Of a stretch of 64,000 nt of DNA, positions 51,601-59,827 are shown piece after piece. The stretch covers positions 1,426,001 to 1,490,000 of the forward strand of contig OY771913.1 in NCBI GenBank assembly GCA_963674975.1, written 5' to 3'. Under the pieces are notes generated by a model, which was not told the DNA's origin, searched no databases, and saw nothing but the letters and a program-made list of their open reading frames with translations. This DNA comes from UBA4781 sp963674975 (GTDB lineage: Bacteria > Chloroflexota > Anaerolineae > Anaerolineales > Anaerolineaceae). Made by a program: the position numbers and the translations under genes. Each line of letters begins with the position of its first letter. The first letter of the stretch is position 1.

Positions 51601-51728
51601 TGAATTCTTTGAATAAATGGCGCCCGAAAAAGGCATACCCATTCAAGATTAATGCTTTGATTTATAGTGGTTTGTAATTCTTTTTATAAAGAACTCGCAT
51701 TCTGATATAGAAAACAAAGGAGAATGAA

Positions 51729-52895
51729 ATGGAAAATCGAGAGAACAGAAAGAAAGGAATAGAAAATCAGATCATCAGAAAAAAGCAGGTTGAGATAAGA
51801 GAGAAGCATCCCTTCTATATATGGGAATCCATCACAAAAAACCCAAGAATTCTTGCAGAGTGCTTAGATCAAGAAGTAGTAAATCAAGTAAATAGAGTTG
51901 CGGAGAAGATCGTACAAAAAAATATCGAGCATTTATTTTTACTGGGCACTGCAGCAGGTTTTTTTGCTTCAATCGCCGAAAAATTTGCTTTTGAGCAAAT
52001 TGCTGAAATACCTACCTCTGTTTATCTAACTTCGGAATTTAAAGCATACCCACCTATGAATATCAATTCTAAAACGGCTGCATTTTTCCACTCCCATTCT
52101 GGTGGTACGAAGGGAGATCCAGAAGTTGTCAAAATGATCAAGAATTCGGGAGGTTTCACGATTGGTATTACCGATATTCAAGATAGTGCATTGGCGAAAT
52201 GTGTGGATGATGTAATCATCGGTCCTGGAGGATCAAAACCTGAAATGCCTGCGACACGTACCTATACCAGCGCAATTTTCAGAATGCTCCAATTGGCAAT
52301 TGCCCTTGGAAAAATCAAGCAGGGTGAGGAGAAAATACAAAAGTATCAGGCAGAATTAGCGCAAATTCCCGAAATTGTCGAAAGGATTACAGAAAAAGAT
52401 ATTTCAAAATTACAAAACTTCGTTAATGTTTGTAAAGAATGCAGTTCACTATTTGTTATCGGATCCGGACCGAACTATGCGACAGCAGATGAAGCTGCTA
52501 TCGGATTCAGTCAATCCATGGGTATACCTGCTCAATCATTCCAACTGGAAAACTTTTTACATGGTCCCATTCAGACACTGCGCTCGAATATGGCGGTTAT
52601 CTTCATCGCTGCTCCAGGACCGCTTCAAGATAGAGTTCTTTTAGAAGCAAAAGCATGTAAGATCATTGGATCGAAGGTAATCTTACTTATACCTGAAGAT
52701 ATAAAACTAGCCGATGAATATGATCTGATAATCAGAATCCCTTCTATCGTCACAGAACTGTTTTCACCTGTTGTATACATTTCTCCTCTTTGGCAATTAG
52801 CGTATCAATTTTCGCTTCAGGGAAGAGGCTGCCATCCTGATTATTTATCGATGAACAATCCTAAATTCAAAGAAGCTCTTACAATTCTTAAGTAA
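51729..52895 (+). CDS. Double-SIS sugar-phosphate isomerase or deglycase
   Basis: Encodes 388 residues with two SIS domains (about 45-190 and 225-370), as in the isomerase half of GlmS and in AgaS or FrlB. The phosphate-binding loop S-H-S-G-G-T-K-G-D near 119 and E-N-F-L-H-G-P near 277 are visible. A lysine/arginine-rich N-terminal 20 residues is unusual. AAGGAG precedes the ATG. In the island with a PTS and a transketolase it likely converts the PTS product to a ketose phosphate or removes an amine. Confidence 0.85.
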   Translation: MENRENRKKGIENQIIRKKQVEIREKHPFYIWESITKNPRILAECLDQEVVNQVNRVAEKIVQKNIEHLFLLGTAAGFFASIAEKFAFEQIAEIPTSVYLTSEFKAYPPMNINSKTAAFFHSHSGGTKGDPEVVKMIKNSGGFTIGITDIQDSALAKCVDDVIIGPGGSKPEMPATRTYTSAIFRMLQLAIALGKIKQGEEKIQKYQAELAQIPEIVERITEKDISKLQNFVNVCKECSSLFVIGSGPNYATADEAAIGFSQSMGIPAQSFQLENFLHGPIQTLRSNMAVIFIAAPGPLQDRVLLEAKACKIIGSKVILLIPEDIKLADEYDLIIRIPSIVTELFSPVVYISPLWQLAYQFSLQGRGCHPDYLSMNNPKFKEALTILK

Positions 52896-52950
52896 GAAAA
52901 AAAGTTCGAAATATTAGAAGTATTCAATTTAATAGGGATATTTACAGTAA

Positions 52951-52993
52951 AACCCAACCATATAGAAATCTTTATACGGTTGGGTTATTTTTA
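52951..52993 (+). terminator. Intrinsic terminator
   Basis: AACCCAACC (52951-52959) and GGTTGGGTT (52978-52986) form a perfect 9-bp stem followed by ATTTTTAT. It ends the double-SIS transcript. Confidence 0.85.
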
Positions 52994-53080
52994 TATGCAA
53001 GCAAATCAAGCAATTTCATAAATCAAACCAGTATATCGCTTTCATTAGAATGATTCACCTACATGAAATTTCGTTTTCCA

Positions 53081-53731
53081 TTATTCAAAGAAATAATTTT
53101 CCACCAATCTGGTAAGTACATGATAAATCGGTAAATGGTTTTCTTGAATATTTGGTGGATCAATCTCAGGAGAACATATAGTAACCTCACACATGTTTTT
53201 TAAGTCAGGAGAAATGCTTCCGGTAAGCCCTATGGTGTGCATTTCCAGAGCTTGCGCAACACGTACAGCATGTAAAATGTTCGTTGAGCGCCCTGAAGTG
53301 CTGAGTGCCAGAAGCATATCACCTGGTTTTCCATAGGCAAATACTTGCTGGGCAAATATCATGTCACTGGATACATCATTTGCCATTCCGGTCAGTATGG
53401 TAGCATGCGTAACTAGAGAAATAGCCGGTAAAGCCTGCATTAATCGATCAGCGATCCATTCTCCTTCCTCTGGGTAGAGTTTTACAAGTGCTTCACGTTG
53501 CGCATCGGTAATAGGTCGTCTTAATTCACTGGATTTAAGCAACTCAACAGCGATATGATCGCAGTCAGCAGTACTTCCACCATTCCCGCAAATTAAAAGT
53601 TTCCCCTCATTTGCAAAACTTTCACACATAATCTTATAAGCTTTAAGCAGTTCAGCTTCAATGCCCTTCAAATTTGGATATCGGGTAAAGAATTCAAGCA
53701 ATATTTCCTTCTCACTTCGCTTTGTTTTCAC
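53081..53731 (-). CDS. GmhA-like SIS isomerase
   Basis: Encodes 216 residues of the sedoheptulose-7-phosphate isomerase group: C-G-N-G-G-S-T-A-D-C-D-H-I-A-V-E-L near 48-64 and N-I-Q-E-N-H-L-P-I-Y-H near 198-208, which contain the glutamate and histidine used in GmhA catalysis. GTG at 53731 is the start because AGGAGG precedes it at ideal distance; the ATG at 53755 has no ribosome site. It may interconvert an aldose and ketose 7-phosphate or a related pentose phosphate. No heptose biosynthesis genes (HldE, GmhB) are nearby, favouring catabolism. Confidence 0.86.
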   Translation of the reverse strand: MKTKRSEKEILLEFFTRYPNLKGIEAELLKAYKIMCESFANEGKLLICGNGGSTADCDHIAVELLKSSELRRPITDAQREALVKLYPEEGEWIADRLMQALPAISLVTHATILTGMANDVSSDMIFAQQVFAYGKPGDMLLALSTSGRSTNILHAVRVAQALEMHTIGLTGSISPDLKNMCEVTICSPEIDPPNIQENHLPIYHVLTRLVENYFFE

Positions 53732-54008
53732 GAAATACCTCCTAGCTATCACCATCGATAGCTATATCTTTTAGTATTAATTTTTATTTGGATTGTTTGT
53801 GGATTATTTAAAAGCAACAAAAATGCTTTTAAGGAGCAGATAGGGATTCTCTATCCAATATATTTGTATAGAGTTTTACGGATGTTTAGATAATGCTACA
53901 CGGATAGTCCTTAAATTGCAAGTGTTTTTCATAAATTCATTATAATAATATATTAATACACTATAATGGATGGCTGTAATATAAATTTAATCAGGATGGT
54001 AAATATTA

Positions 54009-54458
54009 ATGAACCTTAAAGATCTCATTCGCCCGGAACTAGTCGCGGTAGATGTGGAAGCCAAAGATTGGCAAGAAGCTATTTTTGCCGCAGGGAAATT
54101 ATTAGTTGATGATGGAGCAGTAGAGGAGCGTTTTCCTGCAGCTATGATCCGTGTAGCAAAAGAATTTGGTCCATATATTGTTGTGGCGCCCGGTATTGCT
54201 CTCCCACACGCTCGCCCTGAAGATGGCGTTATTAAAGCCAGTATCGCAGTGGTGCGCTTAAAAAACACAGTAGACTTTGGAAATAAAGCTAATGATCCGG
54301 TTTATCTTCTAGTTGCATTAGCAGCTATTGATCATGAACAACACATCACCGGATTATCCGAACTGGCAGGTGTGCTGGGAAATGATAATAACATCAAAAA
54401 GATAAAAGCAAGCAAAACTAAAGAAGAATTATTGGCAATTTTTATAGGAAATGAATAA
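54009..54458 (+). CDS. PTS ascorbate-type EIIA
   Basis: Encodes 149 residues of the mannitol/fructose/ascorbate EIIA fold. The phosphohistidine is H67 in I-A-L-P-H-A-R-P. It accepts phosphate from HPr and donates it to the EIIB encoded downstream. A TATAAT at 53962-53967 may be its -10 box. A 271-base gap with a second promoter separates it from the EIIB/EIIC genes, so it could be expressed from two promoters. Confidence 0.9.
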   Translation: MNLKDLIRPELVAVDVEAKDWQEAIFAAGKLLVDDGAVEERFPAAMIRVAKEFGPYIVVAPGIALPHARPEDGVIKASIAVVRLKNTVDFGNKANDPVYLLVALAAIDHEQHITGLSELAGVLGNDNNIKKIKASKTKEELLAIFIGNE

Positions 54459-54608
54459 AAATTTTATATTTTTTTTGAAAAGGAGTGAGATATGAGAATA
54501 TTTCTCTCCTTTTTCACATTTTCTTCTCAATTGACAGTTCTTTATCAACCTATTGTTTTTTCTTCAAAACTTGGTTTATATTCCCAATGCAGTATGTATT
54601 AAATACTA

Positions 54609-54674
54609 TTGACAAATGAAAATTCCTATACTAGTATATTTGTTAGTATTAACTTATAATATTATAATGTTATA
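54609..54674 (+). promoter_or_regulatory. Promoter and palindromic operators before PTS EIIB/EIIC
   Basis: TTGACA (54609-54614), a 17-base spacer and TAGTAT (54632-54637). Downstream lie TTATAATATTATAA (54654-54667), a perfect palindrome, and overlapping TATAATGTTATA (54663-54674), which repeats the motif upstream of the GntR/UTRA gene. This fits repression of the PTS by that regulator. Confidence 0.6.
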
Positions 54675-54729
54675 CGCTGATTAGATATTATTTACCTGTT
54701 ATCAAAAATAAAGAAAGGAGGAAACTATT

Positions 54730-54828
54730 ATGTCGAAAACAGCAAAAGAAATTGTTGGCAAGACTGAAGGTTCCATAGCACTGATTTTCTTCGTTATTGC
54801 TTTTGTGCTTGGATTGCTTTCTCAGTAA
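54730..54828 (+). CDS. 32-residue membrane peptide in PTS operon
   Basis: Encodes 32 residues: a charged N-terminal helix (S-K-T-A-K-E-I-V-G-K-T-E-G) and one membrane helix (I-A-L-I-F-F-V-I-A-F-V-L-G-L-L). It has the best ribosome site in the region (AAAGGAGG) at ideal spacing, and lies between the PTS promoter and the EIIB gene, 23 bases before it. It is too short for usual annotation. A role as a small subunit or regulator of the EIIC permease is inferred only from position. Confidence 0.7.
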   Translation: MSKTAKEIVGKTEGSIALIFFVIAFVLGLLSQ

Positions 54829-54851
54829 ATAAATTTTTAAGGAGCCAATCT

Positions 54852-55154
54852 TTGATAAAAATCGGATGTGTTTGTGGTATGGGATTAGGTAGCGGGTTGT
54901 TAGTTAAGATGGGTGTGAATAAAGTTTTAAAAAATGCAGGTTATAAAGAAGACACCTGGCAATGTGAAGTTCTTGATGTCAGCACTGCTCGACAACCAGG
55001 TATTGATATTTATGTCACTACAAGCGAATTTGCCACTGGTTTAATGGACACCCCTGCCAAAGTGGTAACTGTTCTCAATCTCTTTAACGAGAAAGAGATC
55101 GAAAAAGCATTAATACCTGTATACAAGGAAGTACTCGAAAATAAAAAGGAGTAA
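54852..55154 (+). CDS. PTS ascorbate-type EIIB
   Basis: Encodes 100 residues. The phosphocysteine is C8 in C-V-C-G-M-G-L-G-S-G, the P-loop motif of UlaB/SgcB-like EIIB. The start is TTG with GGAG upstream. It follows the 32-residue membrane peptide by 23 bases and precedes the EIIC gene by six. Confidence 0.9.
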   Translation: MIKIGCVCGMGLGSGLLVKMGVNKVLKNAGYKEDTWQCEVLDVSTARQPGIDIYVTTSEFATGLMDTPAKVVTVLNLFNEKEIEKALIPVYKEVLENKKE

Positions 55155-55160
55155 ATAGAT

Positions 55161-56462
55161 ATGTTGGTTATTCTTGAAATAGTAAAAGGGATGTTTTCTC
55201 AAGCATCCATATTAGTGGGTATGATTGCAATGGTAGGTTTGATTGCACTCAAGAAGCCCTTTGCAAATATTGTCTCCGGAACCCTCAAAACAATTATTGG
55301 CTGGATCATTTTGAGCGCTGGCGCAACCGTTGTGTCAGGAGTTACAGGCTATTTAGGAGATCTTTTCATCGCGGTTTTGAATATTCCCAATGCCGCCCTG
55401 CCTGTAAATGAAGTCTTCTCAGCTCTTGTACAACAAGACGCCGTGCTTGGTCCAATGGTAGCATGGGTTTTCTTAGGTGCTTTCATTGTAAATATTTTGA
55501 TTGCCCTTCTCACCAAATGGAAATACATTTATCTGACCGGACACGTTATTCTGTTTAATTCCGTGTTAACCGTAGCTATGTTCTCATTAATGCCCCCGAT
55601 CGCGAGCAGCCCTCTCCTAGTAATCGTTCTCAGCTCAGTGATTACCGGGATTACTATGGTTCTGTTTCCAACTCTGTCTGCACCATTCATGGAAAAAATC
55701 ATTGGTTCCAAGGATTTCGTATTAGGTCACCCCGGAACAATTGCATACGCTACATCCGGATTCCTTGGTCAATTCGTTGGTAAAAAAGAGGATGATTCGG
55801 AAAAGATCAAATTTCCCGCCTGGATCGGCTTCATGCGCGAACCATTGGTTGCTATGGGCTTTATCATGCTCATCATCTTTGTTGTTATTAGCCTGATCGG
55901 TATGTCCAAGGGTGTCAATGTTGAAGAGATTCTTGGCAGCCCCTGGTGGCTACAATGCTTCATCCAGGCACTGACCTTCGCCGGTGGCATTGGCGTTATT
56001 CTCCTGGGTGTTCGCAGTGTTCTTGCAGAGATTGTCCCCGCTTTCCGCGGTATCTCTGAAAAAATCGTTCCGAACGCTGTCCCGGCTCTGGATTGCCCGG
56101 TTGTATTCCCTTATGCTCAGAATGCACTGCTTCTTGGCTACTTATCTTCCATTGCAGGTGGTTTGGTTGTCATGTTCATCCAGATCGCTAGCGGCGGCGC
56201 ACTCGGCGGAGTAATTCTTCCCTCCATGATCGTTCACTTCTTCTGCGGTGGAACAGCCGGTATTTTTGGAAACTCAACCGGTGGCTGGAAAGGCGCAGTT
56301 CTGGGAGGCATCATCAATGGTGTAATGTTCACCTTCCTGGCTGGTCTGGTTTACACCTCCCTGGCAGGGTTGAATCCCGCGTGGGCTGGATCTTCCTTTG
56401 GTGATACTGACTTAGGGTTCATTGGCTCAATTTTGGGCTATATCAGCACCCTAATCAAATAG
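55161..56462 (+). CDS. PTS ascorbate-type permease, EIIC (UlaA/SgcC-like)
   Basis: Encodes 433 residues with about eleven membrane segments, the size of UlaA-family EIIC proteins. L-G-H-P-G-T-I-A-Y near 190 and F-F-C-G-G-T-A-G-I-F-G-N-S-T-G-G near 358 match the family. AAGGAG precedes the ATG. It imports and phosphorylates a sugar or sugar acid. None of the known ascorbate catabolic genes (UlaG lactonase, UlaD decarboxylase) are in this cluster, so another substrate is likely. Confidence 0.92.
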   Translation: MLVILEIVKGMFSQASILVGMIAMVGLIALKKPFANIVSGTLKTIIGWIILSAGATVVSGVTGYLGDLFIAVLNIPNAALPVNEVFSALVQQDAVLGPMVAWVFLGAFIVNILIALLTKWKYIYLTGHVILFNSVLTVAMFSLMPPIASSPLLVIVLSSVITGITMVLFPTLSAPFMEKIIGSKDFVLGHPGTIAYATSGFLGQFVGKKEDDSEKIKFPAWIGFMREPLVAMGFIMLIIFVVISLIGMSKGVNVEEILGSPWWLQCFIQALTFAGGIGVILLGVRSVLAEIVPAFRGISEKIVPNAVPALDCPVVFPYAQNALLLGYLSSIAGGLVVMFIQIASGGALGGVILPSMIVHFFCGGTAGIFGNSTGGWKGAVLGGIINGVMFTFLAGLVYTSLAGLNPAWAGSSFGDTDLGFIGSILGYISTLIK

Positions 56463-56528
56463 ACCTACAAAGGAACATTTAAAGGTCACAAAACTTACTA
56501 TTAACAAAATTTAATAATATTCTTCTTA

Positions 56529-56567
56529 CTGAAAAGCTGGAACGCACTGAAGGTTCCAGCTTTTCAG
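56529..56567. terminator. Bidirectional intrinsic terminator
   Basis: CTGAAAAGCTGGAAC (56529-56543) and GTTCCAGCTTTTCAG (56553-56567) form a 15-bp perfect stem with a 9-base loop. It separates the convergent PTS and SMP-30 genes and has A/T tracts within both arms, so it can work both ways. Confidence 0.85.
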
Positions 56568-56585
56568 ATTAATAAATCAAAAATC

Positions 56586-57449
56586 CTATCCAGCGAATTT
56601 GGGTTCCGGAAGTCCTTGAACACCCGGCTGGCAGGCAAACAGGTTTCCCGCCTCCGGTTGATCTGCCAGTTTTTCTTCACTCAATCCTTCTCTGGCTGAA
56701 GTGATATACAGCGTATCCAGGTCTTCACCGCCAAAAGCAACGGAAGATGGCTGGGCTACCGGAACTTCAACGGTTTGCACACATTTTCCCTCGGGAGAAT
56801 AGCGTTCTACACGCCAGCCGCCCCACAAGGCGCACCAGATGAATCCTTCTGCATCCACCGTCAAGCCGTCCGGAGAACCTGCCTTATCACCAAAACGAAC
56901 AAATTCACGCTTATTGCTGATCTCGCCGCTCTCATGGTCAAAATCGTAGGCGTACATGGTATGGCGCCGTGTGTCGTTATAGTACATGATGCGGTCATCC
57001 GGGCTCCATCCGATGCCGTTGGAGATAGTCACATTGCGGATCATAGGGGTCAGCACCAGATCTTTATCCAACCGGTACAGAGTGCTGCTGATATCAACCT
57101 TGGTCATGGTGCCCGCCCAGAAGCGTCCATCCCGATCAATCTTCGCATCGTTGAAGCGAGCGTTCGGTTTGCCTTTTTCAGGATCGCAAATGGGATGGAA
57201 AATATCTCTATCTGCATCCCAGAACGCAATGCCATGCTCCCCGGCAGTGATGAAATTACTGCCGCCGCGCAGACCGATAGCAGTTATCATTTGCCCTACT
57301 GAAAAAACTTGATAATCATTTCTGACCGGGTCATAGCGCTGGATCTTCTTTTTCAGAATATCAACCCAATAAAGGCGGTTCTCCAGCGGGTGCCAGATAG
57401 GACCTTCTCCCAATTCATTATGACAATCGATGATCGTTTTTGCCTGCAT
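56586..57449 (-). CDS. SMP-30/gluconolactonase-family hydrolase
   Basis: Encodes 287 residues of the six-bladed SMP-30 propeller. G-E-G-P-I-W near residue 14 carries the first metal-binding glutamate, N-D-A-K-I-D-R-D-G-R-F-W-A-G-T near 99 the second site, and S-P-D-G-L-T-V-D near 192 the last aspartate. It hydrolyses sugar lactones in the cytoplasm. AAGGA precedes the ATG. It follows the GNAT gene by 12 bases and lies beside, but opposite to, the PTS genes. Confidence 0.92.
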   Translation of the reverse strand: MQAKTIIDCHNELGEGPIWHPLENRLYWVDILKKKIQRYDPVRNDYQVFSVGQMITAIGLRGGSNFITAGEHGIAFWDADRDIFHPICDPEKGKPNARFNDAKIDRDGRFWAGTMTKVDISSTLYRLDKDLVLTPMIRNVTISNGIGWSPDDRIMYYNDTRRHTMYAYDFDHESGEISNKREFVRFGDKAGSPDGLTVDAEGFIWCALWGGWRVERYSPEGKCVQTVEVPVAQPSSVAFGGEDLDTLYITSAREGLSEEKLADQPEAGNLFACQPGVQGLPEPKFAG

Positions 57450-57461
57450 GATTTCCTTCCA

Positions 57462-57917
57462 TTAGTAGACTAAGTATTTCTCCAGTACCAGTGCATCTTC
57501 ACCGCCCCGGTAATACTGCGGCCAGATCTCCACCTGAATATATCCGGCTTTTTTATACAGGCGGATCGCCGGCTCATTGTTCATCCGCACACATAAGCGC
57601 ATGGTTTGTGGGGCGAGCTTTTTTTCACATTCTGCCAGCAGTCTCTGCGCTATTCCATACCCGCGGAACTCTTCCATCACACCCAGGGTTATGATCCAGC
57701 CTGTCTGGCGCTGGTCGCGCGATTCGCCGCCGATAAAACCGACCATCTTCCCTTCCCAATCTGCTTTCAGCCGTACCACACCCAGAAAGGTCAGCACTCC
57801 CAGCAGGTCCAGCATCGGCCAGGCATCCTGATCAAAACAGGCATGTTCTAACCGATAGAGGTCGTGCAGATCACGCCAGCTTGCCTGCTGAATGGTATAA
57901 GGAACACCAGTTTCCAT
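57462..57917 (-). CDS. GNAT-family N-acetyltransferase
   Basis: Encodes 151 residues of the GNAT fold. The acetyl-CoA-binding motif lies in E-E-F-R-G-Y-G-I-A-Q-R-L-L near residue 80, and N-N-E-P-A-I-R-L-Y-K-K-A-G-Y near 110 is the typical motif B end, as in RimI-like enzymes. It is the first gene of a two-gene unit with the SMP-30 protein. Acceptor substrate unknown. Confidence 0.9.
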   Translation of the reverse strand: METGVPYTIQQASWRDLHDLYRLEHACFDQDAWPMLDLLGVLTFLGVVRLKADWEGKMVGFIGGESRDQRQTGWIITLGVMEEFRGYGIAQRLLAECEKKLAPQTMRLCVRMNNEPAIRLYKKAGYIQVEIWPQYYRGGEDALVLEKYLVY

Positions 57918-58061
57918 AGGTTAATTTTACTTTCAGTAATTCATATTATCGCTATTTTCTCATCGAATCTACATTACGCTAATACAGCGTGTAGGAAAGA
58001 CCTAACAATTTGTTAACCGTTTCTTTTCCTCCTGTTGATATTCATTCATTAAACTTTTAGC

Positions 58062-58763
58062 ATGACAAAAATGATTTCAACACTATTTATTGACCTGGAT
58101 GGTACTGTTTACGACAAAAACAATGGCATTATGGATGAGATGAGCCGCCGTATTTCCCTTTTTATGGAAAAAGTAATGCATCTGGATCCTGCTGCCATCC
58201 CAGCTCTCATCAATCGCTACTACGGCACGTATGGATCGACGCTGCGCGGCATCCTGGAAGAACACAAGATCGATGCGAAATACTATCTGGATTTCATCCA
58301 CGATCTCGATATAGCGCACTATCTCCAGCCCGACCCTGTGCTGCGGGAGACCCTGGCTTCCATTCCAGCTTCTAAATGGATCTTCACCAATTCCTCCCGC
58401 AGCCATAGCATGCGGGTGCTTAACGCCCTGGGTATCACCGATCTTTTTGACGGCATTCTGGATGTGTGGACCATGGAGTACATTCCCAAACCGCACCCCT
58501 GGGTCTATCATCATGCTCTGGAAATGGCAGGCGACCTGAATCCTTCTAACTGTGTTTTCATCGATGATACTCCGCGCAACCTTCCACCCGCCAACAGAAT
58601 TGGTTTTTCTACCATCTGGATCGGTGAAGGATACAACCCCAACAGCGCAGCATTTTCCATTTCACGATTACATGAACTTCCGCAGGTGCTGGAACTGCTT
58701 GAACAGGATCTGGTACTCTCACCTGATTTCTACTCCATCCCCATTCTCGAACCGGCAATGTAA
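58062..58763 (+). CDS. HAD-superfamily pyrimidine 5'-nucleotidase-like
   Basis: Encodes 233 residues. HAD motifs are complete: D-L-D-G-T near 10, T-N-S-S-R near 109, lysine in I-P-K-P-H near 143 and F-I-D-D-T near 166. The helical cap type and the Y-D-x-x-x-G-I pattern match SDT1/PHM8-like pyrimidine nucleotidases. It precedes the glycosyltransferase-like gene by ten bases and is probably co-transcribed. Confidence 0.88.
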   Translation: MTKMISTLFIDLDGTVYDKNNGIMDEMSRRISLFMEKVMHLDPAAIPALINRYYGTYGSTLRGILEEHKIDAKYYLDFIHDLDIAHYLQPDPVLRETLASIPASKWIFTNSSRSHSMRVLNALGITDLFDGILDVWTMEYIPKPHPWVYHHALEMAGDLNPSNCVFIDDTPRNLPPANRIGFSTIWIGEGYNPNSAAFSISRLHELPQVLELLEQDLVLSPDFYSIPILEPAM

Positions 58764-58773
58764 ACAGGTCCTC

Positions 58774-59805
58774 ATGGAACAAAAACCAACCGTCCTCTTC
58801 ATTTGCGGTTCATTGAACCAGACAAAGATGATGCACAAGATCGCTGCACAAATGCAAGAAGTGGATGCTTATTTCACTCCCTATTACGCCGATGGGCTGG
58901 TGCATATGCTTGCGCGTGCAGGATTGCTAAAAGCCAGTATCCTGGGGGGTCGCCACTACCACGAGACTCTACGTTATTTCAAGGAACAGCAGCTTCCTCT
59001 CGATGTGCGCGGTAAGCGACATGCCTATGACTTGGTGGTAACCTGCAGCGACCTCATCGTCCAGCAGAATATCCGTGGGAAACGGCTTGTGCTGGTGCAG
59101 GAAGGCATCACCGAACCGGAGGGATTGGCTTATCTGCTGGTTAAATACCTGCGCTTGCCCCGCTATCTCGCCAACACTGCTGCCACCGGATTATCCGATG
59201 CCTATACTATTTTTTGTGTGGCTTCGGAAGGATACAAAAACCTTTTCATCAAAAAAGGTGTGAGAGCCGAAAAGATCACCGTCACTGGTATCCCCAATTT
59301 CGATGATCTGGAAACCCTGCGCAATAATGACTTCCCTTACCATGATTACGTACTGGTCGCCACTTCACCCCTGCGCGAAACCGGGCAGTTCGATTACCGC
59401 GCCGGTTTTATCAAACGCTGCCTGGAAATTGCAGATGGAAGACCGCTTTTTTTCAAACTACATCCCATGGAAAACGCCCGGCGCGCCTATCGTGAGATCC
59501 GTATGTATGCCCACGACGCGCGCATCTTCACCCGCGGCAATACTGATCACATGATTGCCAACGCTGCCGCGGTTATCACCCAGCGCTCCACATGTACCTT
59601 CGTTGCCGCAGCGCTGGGTAAAGAAGTTCATACCTATCTGGATCAGGATATATTGAAAGAACTGATGCCCATGCAGAACCACGGTACCTCTGCAGCAAAC
59701 ATCGCTTTCGCCTGCCGGCAGGTACTGCAGCAGCCTGCTCCTGCTTTGCAGAAGGAAAAAATCGCACTGCACCCGCTGTTCAATTGGAAATTTTTACAGG
59801 GTTGA
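58774..59805 (+). CDS. GT-B-like protein (capsule/glycosyltransferase type)
   Basis: Encodes 343 residues. The fold looks like two Rossmann domains: L-F-I-C-G-S-L-N near the N-terminus, V-T-G-I-P-N-F near 170 and K-L-H-P-M-E-N near 230, the last resembling the H-P motif of CDP-glycerol or UDP-GlcNAc 2-epimerase-like proteins, followed by T-Q-R-S-T near 271. The ATG at 58774 starts ten bases after the nucleotidase; the frame opening at 58552 inside that gene is rejected. Likely a surface-polysaccharide glycosyltransferase, but the sugar is unknown. Confidence 0.75.
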   Translation: MEQKPTVLFICGSLNQTKMMHKIAAQMQEVDAYFTPYYADGLVHMLARAGLLKASILGGRHYHETLRYFKEQQLPLDVRGKRHAYDLVVTCSDLIVQQNIRGKRLVLVQEGITEPEGLAYLLVKYLRLPRYLANTAATGLSDAYTIFCVASEGYKNLFIKKGVRAEKITVTGIPNFDDLETLRNNDFPYHDYVLVATSPLRETGQFDYRAGFIKRCLEIADGRPLFFKLHPMENARRAYREIRMYAHDARIFTRGNTDHMIANAAAVITQRSTCTFVAAALGKEVHTYLDQDILKELMPMQNHGTSAANIAFACRQVLQQPAPALQKEKIALHPLFNWKFLQG

Positions 59806-59827
59806 TCTCTACTTTCAAAAGAAAGAT

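Noticed and set aside
58552..58773. N-terminal extension of the glycosyltransferase-like protein
   Set aside because: It overlaps the nucleotidase gene in a second frame; a start ten bases after that gene's stop fits the family better.
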